Shown here piece by piece: positions 62,101 through 64,000 of a stretch of 64,000 bases of DNA (positions are counted from its first letter, which is position 1; each line of letters opens with the position of its first letter). A model generated the notes under the pieces. It was not told the DNA's origin. It did no database searches and saw nothing but the letters and a program-made list of their open reading frames with translations. The stretch is from Artocarpus heterophyllus. Its lineage: Eukaryota > Streptophyta > Magnoliopsida > Rosales > Moraceae. The stretch spans positions 27,465,715-27,529,714 of the forward strand of contig CM046353.1 in assembly GCA_025403435.1 (NCBI GenBank), read 5' to 3'. The translations under genes and the position numbers were made by a program.

Positions 62101-63190
62101 AGGAAGAAACTCCCTCATGCATGTGAGATGGTATTCTACAATTATCACATAAAATTTTAGTCACTTCCTTTAAACAAGCGCACGTATTATGTATGATGGC
62201 GTTATCAACAAGGTGCACTCTACAATGCTTTGTTCAGTACGTAAGTTATTAACAGTTTAAGAGGTAACTTGCCAATACTTAAAAATAAAGAGACAGATGT
62301 CCCAAATCCAGCATTAACACTACAAAGATGAGTTTTTAACATTTTGGTACCATGTATTTTATGAAAACATCTTATTGGTAATTTATTGTTTAGAAAATAC
62401 CAAAATGGTACCTTACAATTTTTGAAAATATCATTTTAGTACCTGAATTTGTGTTTTGTGACATAAAATTTTCAACTTACTCATTTATTAATAAACCCCA
62501 TATTATTTTATGAAAACTATAAAGAAGAATAAATACAAATAATGCCAAAAAAATAAATAAGTCCACGTATATGTTTTTTTTTTTACGAGTTTTCTCAAAT
62601 TTTTTTAATTGTTTATTATAGTTTTACAAAATTAATTTGAGATTCGTAAAAAAAAAAAGAAATAAAAAGAAAATTTTATGTCAAAAACCAAACTTAGGAG
62701 ACCAAAACTATCATTGAAAACTATAAGATATCATTTTAATATTTTTTAAAACATAATACCAATACAATGTTTCTGTGAAACATAAAATACCAAAATGATA
62801 ATATTCTAGAAAAGATTTAAGAGTTTAGAACGAAATGTACCTTTTTTCTCTCTCTTTTTGCAGGAGTAATAAAGAAGCGAGTTTTGGGTTTTACCTCTAA
62901 TGGGAACAAAGGGCATTAAGAGGTGAGCAGAGTTGGTAGCGATGAGATGAGAAAGAGTGGTCGAGACGACATTGGGTCTGTAACCCACTATACTGCAACT
63001 CTTGTCAATAAACTTCAGCTCTTGAGAACAACAAACCCACCAAAACCCACTTAGCTCGCGCCCATTAAAAACTAAAAAATACAAAATAAACCGACACAAT
63101 TGGAATATTTGAGGAAATGGGACCAACCTTGTATTCATGGCAGGAGAGGGAATTCAGGAGGATTAGTCGCGGCTGTTGAGATTCCACCAT
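47141..63190 (-). CDS. 2-oxoglutarate/Fe(II) oxygenase-like protein (prolyl-hydroxylase-like), 8 exons, about 400 aa
   Basis: Member of a plant family resembling prolyl hydroxylases (Arabidopsis At1g68080 type, from memory). Minus-strand exons: 63190-63128, 63018-62895, 49965-49890, 49790-49718, 49440-49345, 49170-49120, 48900-48535, 47494-47141. All introns are GT-AG; phases fit at every join, including exon 2 to 3 across 12.9 kb, where G plus AG gives Glu63. Conserved blocks: GYRPNV and LSHLIATN (exon 2), [14 protein letters not shown] (exon 3), RGASIGWHS (exon 4), [13 protein letters not shown] with the distal metal His157 (exon 6), and [11 protein letters not shown] with Arg167, the probable 2-oxoglutarate ligand (exon 7). 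The expected His-x-Asp reads His98-Ser-Val100, so the Asp ligand seems lost, although Asp101 follows. The C-terminal 240 residues are plant-specific with no domain I can name. The exon 1/2 join is uncertain by one or two residues. Conserved reading frames suggest it was recently or still is a gene. Confidence 0.88.
49091..49114. repeat. (GA)n microsatellite at an exon 6 splice donor
   Basis: About 12 GA units lie 5 bp from the 5' splice site of the oxygenase-like intron 6 (donor at 49118-49119). In transcript sense it is a CU-rich run immediately after the donor. Confidence 0.85.
50065..50069. other. Target-site duplication of intronic solo LTR, left
   Basis: TGTCC precedes the LTR; TGCCC follows at 61944-61948. 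Four of five bases match. Confidence 0.6.
51254..51400 (+). repeat. 22-bp dyad array in the intronic solo LTR
   Basis: Seven 12-bp cores of type TCGGCCTGCCGA start at 51254, 51276, 51298, 51320, 51345, 51367 and 51389: steps of 22, 22, 22, 25, 22 and 22 bp. The cores differ by a few bases; the 10-bp spacers are unrelated. Confidence 0.9.
51811..51815. other. Target-site duplication of copia A, left
   Basis: GCCTC before the 5' LTR; the same 5 bp follow the 3' LTR at 61511-61515. Confidence 0.92.
53252..53328 (+). repeat. Four-core dyad array in 5' LTR of copia A
   Basis: Cores start at 53252, 53274, 53296 and 53317 (22, 22 and 21 bp apart). It lies about 120 bp upstream of the LTR TATA box. 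Confidence 0.85.
53447..53457 (+). promoter_or_regulatory. TATA box of the 5' LTR, copia A
   Basis: gctataaaaag preceded by 'gaccaata', a good plant core promoter. The equivalent in the 3' LTR is at 61112-61122. Confidence 0.65.
53846..53858 (+). other. Primer-binding site of copia A
   Basis: TGGTATCAGAGCC, two bases after the LTR; pairs with the initiator-Met tRNA 3' end. Confidence 0.95.
54343..54566 (+). repeat. Ten-core dyad array in copia A leader
   Basis: Cores of type TCGGCAGGCCGA start at 54343, 54365, 54387, 54408, 54447, 54468, 54491, 54512, 54534 and 54555. Steps are 21-23 bp except one of 39 bp, where a unit is degraded. The array lies in the untranslated leader about 1 kb before the gag ATG. 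Confidence 0.9.
55537..59491 (+). pseudogene. Copia A gag-pol polyprotein with six lesions
   Basis: Start ATG at 55537 ([12 protein letters not shown]); the ORF extension upstream is leader. Gag UBN2-type (55560-56150), lysine-rich stretch, CCHC zinc knuckle (about 56293-56335), protease DSGAT (about 56423), pre-integrase (about 56830-56960), integrase core (about 57010-57350), reverse transcriptase (about 57990-58620, YVDD at about 58504) and RNase H with EAEY (about 59140) to a stop at 59489-59491. Lesions: frameshifts near 56540, 56750 and 58258; stops TGA 57217-57219, TAA 58376-58378 and TAG 58622-58624. Compared with copy B and with the family, each stop is explained by one C-to-T change. 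Everything else remains well conserved, so decay is recent. Confidence 0.95.
59495..59505 (+). other. Polypurine tract of copia A
   Basis: AAGTGGGAGAT directly before the 3' LTR. Confidence 0.9.
60940..60994 (+). repeat. Three-core dyad array in 3' LTR of copia A
   Basis: Cores start at 60940, 60962 and 60983, 22 and 21 bp apart. Exactly one unit fewer than in the 5' LTR. Confidence 0.85.
61112..61122 (+). promoter_or_regulatory. TATA box of the 3' LTR, copia A
   Basis: gctataaaaag after 'agaccaata', identical in type to the 5' LTR copy. Transcription from here would run rightward, antisense to exons 2 and 1 of the oxygenase-like gene. Confidence 0.55.
61511..61515. other. Target-site duplication of copia A, right
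   Basis: GCCTC, identical to 51811-51815. Confidence 0.92.
62336..62805. mobile_element. Foldback (inverted-repeat) element in oxygenase intron 2
   Basis: The left arm (about 62336-62475) and right arm (about 62660-62805) are imperfect reverse complements. Each begins with 'attttggta' and reaches 'gacataaaattttc' at the inner end. Arms are about 135 bp and the loop about 185 bp, with no ORF. It ends about 90 bp from exon 2. Confidence 0.75.
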
Positions 63191-63295
63191 TTTTTTGTGT
63201 GCCCTTATGTTTTTGTGTTAAGAGAATTTTGATTGTCAAAGATCACGTACCAACCTAGGGACTTTTTCTCTCTAATCTTAATGTTTCAAATGACA

Positions 63296-63301
63296 TTTAT
63301 A
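63296..63301 (-). promoter_or_regulatory. TATA box of the oxygenase-like gene
   Basis: TATAAA on the minus strand (within cctataaatg), 106 bp upstream of the ATG at 63190. It lies exactly at the border of the MITE-like sequence to its right. Confidence 0.55.
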
Positions 63302-63465
63302 GGATGTTTGATAAGGTGGTTAAAAATATTGTTTATAACTATTTTTACTATAGCATATGAGAGCTTAGCATTGTAGTAATTTTTTTATTGTTATTGCAGC
63401 TTATAAAAACTTTACACTATTCATAATCGAGATTATGGTTAGAAACGAGCATGTCAAACAATGTA
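63300..63465 (+). repeat. hAT-MITE-like element beside the oxygenase promoter
   Basis: Begins 'aggatgtttgataagg' and ends 'gcatgtcaaacaatgt', so the ends form an imperfect inverted repeat (atgtttga/tcaaacat type). Inside are 'actatagcatatgagagct' and 'aaaactttacactat', also present in annexin intron 1. Size about 165 bp, noncoding. Confidence 0.55.
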
Positions 63466-64000
63466 TTAATCAATTTGCTTATGGCACATTATTTAAAAGA
63501 TTTAAAATAAGAGATTTTTCATAAACTCATATATTAAAATTTATTTTTTATAAATGTCACAACTTAACATATAATATAAATAATAATATGGCATAAACGT
63601 TTATAAATATGGCATAAATAAACACAAAATAAATACAACTTTTAAAAGTATAGTATAAATAAACAAAACTTTTAAAAGTACATGTAATTTTCTCTTTAAA
63701 GTAGCATCTAATTAGTTTTTAAATATTTTTTATTAAATAATGTGTCATAATATAATTGATTGGATATTATTTAAGACATCAAAATTCAAAGGATTTAAGT
63801 TCCGATATAAAGTTTCGACTCGTTATATTTTAAGTTTTGGGTTAGTTCAAAAGCTCTAAAGAAGTAGTTCCTCGTTTACTTTATTTTATTTATTGACATT
63901 GTAGTAATTAAGGTAGTATAACTCTAATCTGTTAAGAATAAACTGGAAAAATAATCCATTTCAAAAAAATAGAAAAATAAATGATAACGATTGTCTTTTC
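63466..64000. other. AT-rich flank, nothing recognised
   Basis: Very AT-rich with short direct repeats ('ataaacaaaacttttaaaagta' variants at about 63630-63680). No gene or clear element is seen. Confidence 0.6.

Noticed and set aside
62806..63138. 110-aa minus-strand ORF as a separate small gene
   Set aside because: Its middle is exon 2 of the oxygenase-like gene; both ends are intron sequence, and the true start is in exon 1 at 63190.
1..64000. tRNA, rRNA, or organelle-derived genes
   Set aside because: None recognised on either strand; the tRNA-like matches are retrotransposon primer-binding sites only.

Overview
The window is nuclear DNA from a flowering plant, probably a eudicot. It is AT-rich, its three host genes have GT-AG introns, and it is filled with nested LTR retrotransposons of plant Ty1/copia and Ty3/gypsy type. 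Genus or family cannot be resolved from the sequence alone.

Three host genes can be reconstructed exon by exon. (1) An annexin of the annexin D5 group lies on + at 19061-22746 (six coding exons, 316 aa). (2) A low-molecular-weight purple acid phosphatase lies on + at 42899-46576 (seven exons, 353 aa). All its metal-ligand motifs are present, and two phosphate-starvation promoter elements sit just upstream of its TATA box. (3) A plant 2-oxoglutarate/Fe(II) oxygenase-like gene lies on - from 63190 to 47141 (eight exons, about 400 aa). It is tail-to-tail with the phosphatase. Its second intron is about 12.9 kb because a gypsy-type solo LTR sits in it, and a complete copia element sits inside that solo LTR. 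The first position of its metal-binding triad appears to be mutated (His-x-Val instead of His-x-Asp).

The rest is mobile DNA. Positions 1-15780 hold gypsy LTR and gag remnants interrupted by two decayed minus-strand copia elements (B, 1126-6939; C, 7829-15158). Positions 15885-18492 hold a possible solo LTR and a foldback element upstream of the annexin. Positions 23116-28730 are a minus-strand gypsy 3' half with its LTR. Positions 28731-40197 are a second copia family (D) with perfect 5-bp target duplications and its own internal solo LTR. Positions 40203-41945 are a CACTA (En/Spm) transposase remnant. Positions 51816-61510 are copia A, complete in structure but coding-dead.

The most unusual pattern is a family of short arrays built on a 12-bp near-palindromic core (TCGGCCTGCCGA or its complement) repeated every 21-23 bp with unrelated spacers. 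It occurs in the LTRs and leaders of the A/B/C copia family and inside two different gypsy-type solo LTRs. The two LTRs of copia A differ by exactly one 22-bp unit. No previously undescribed cellular system is evident.
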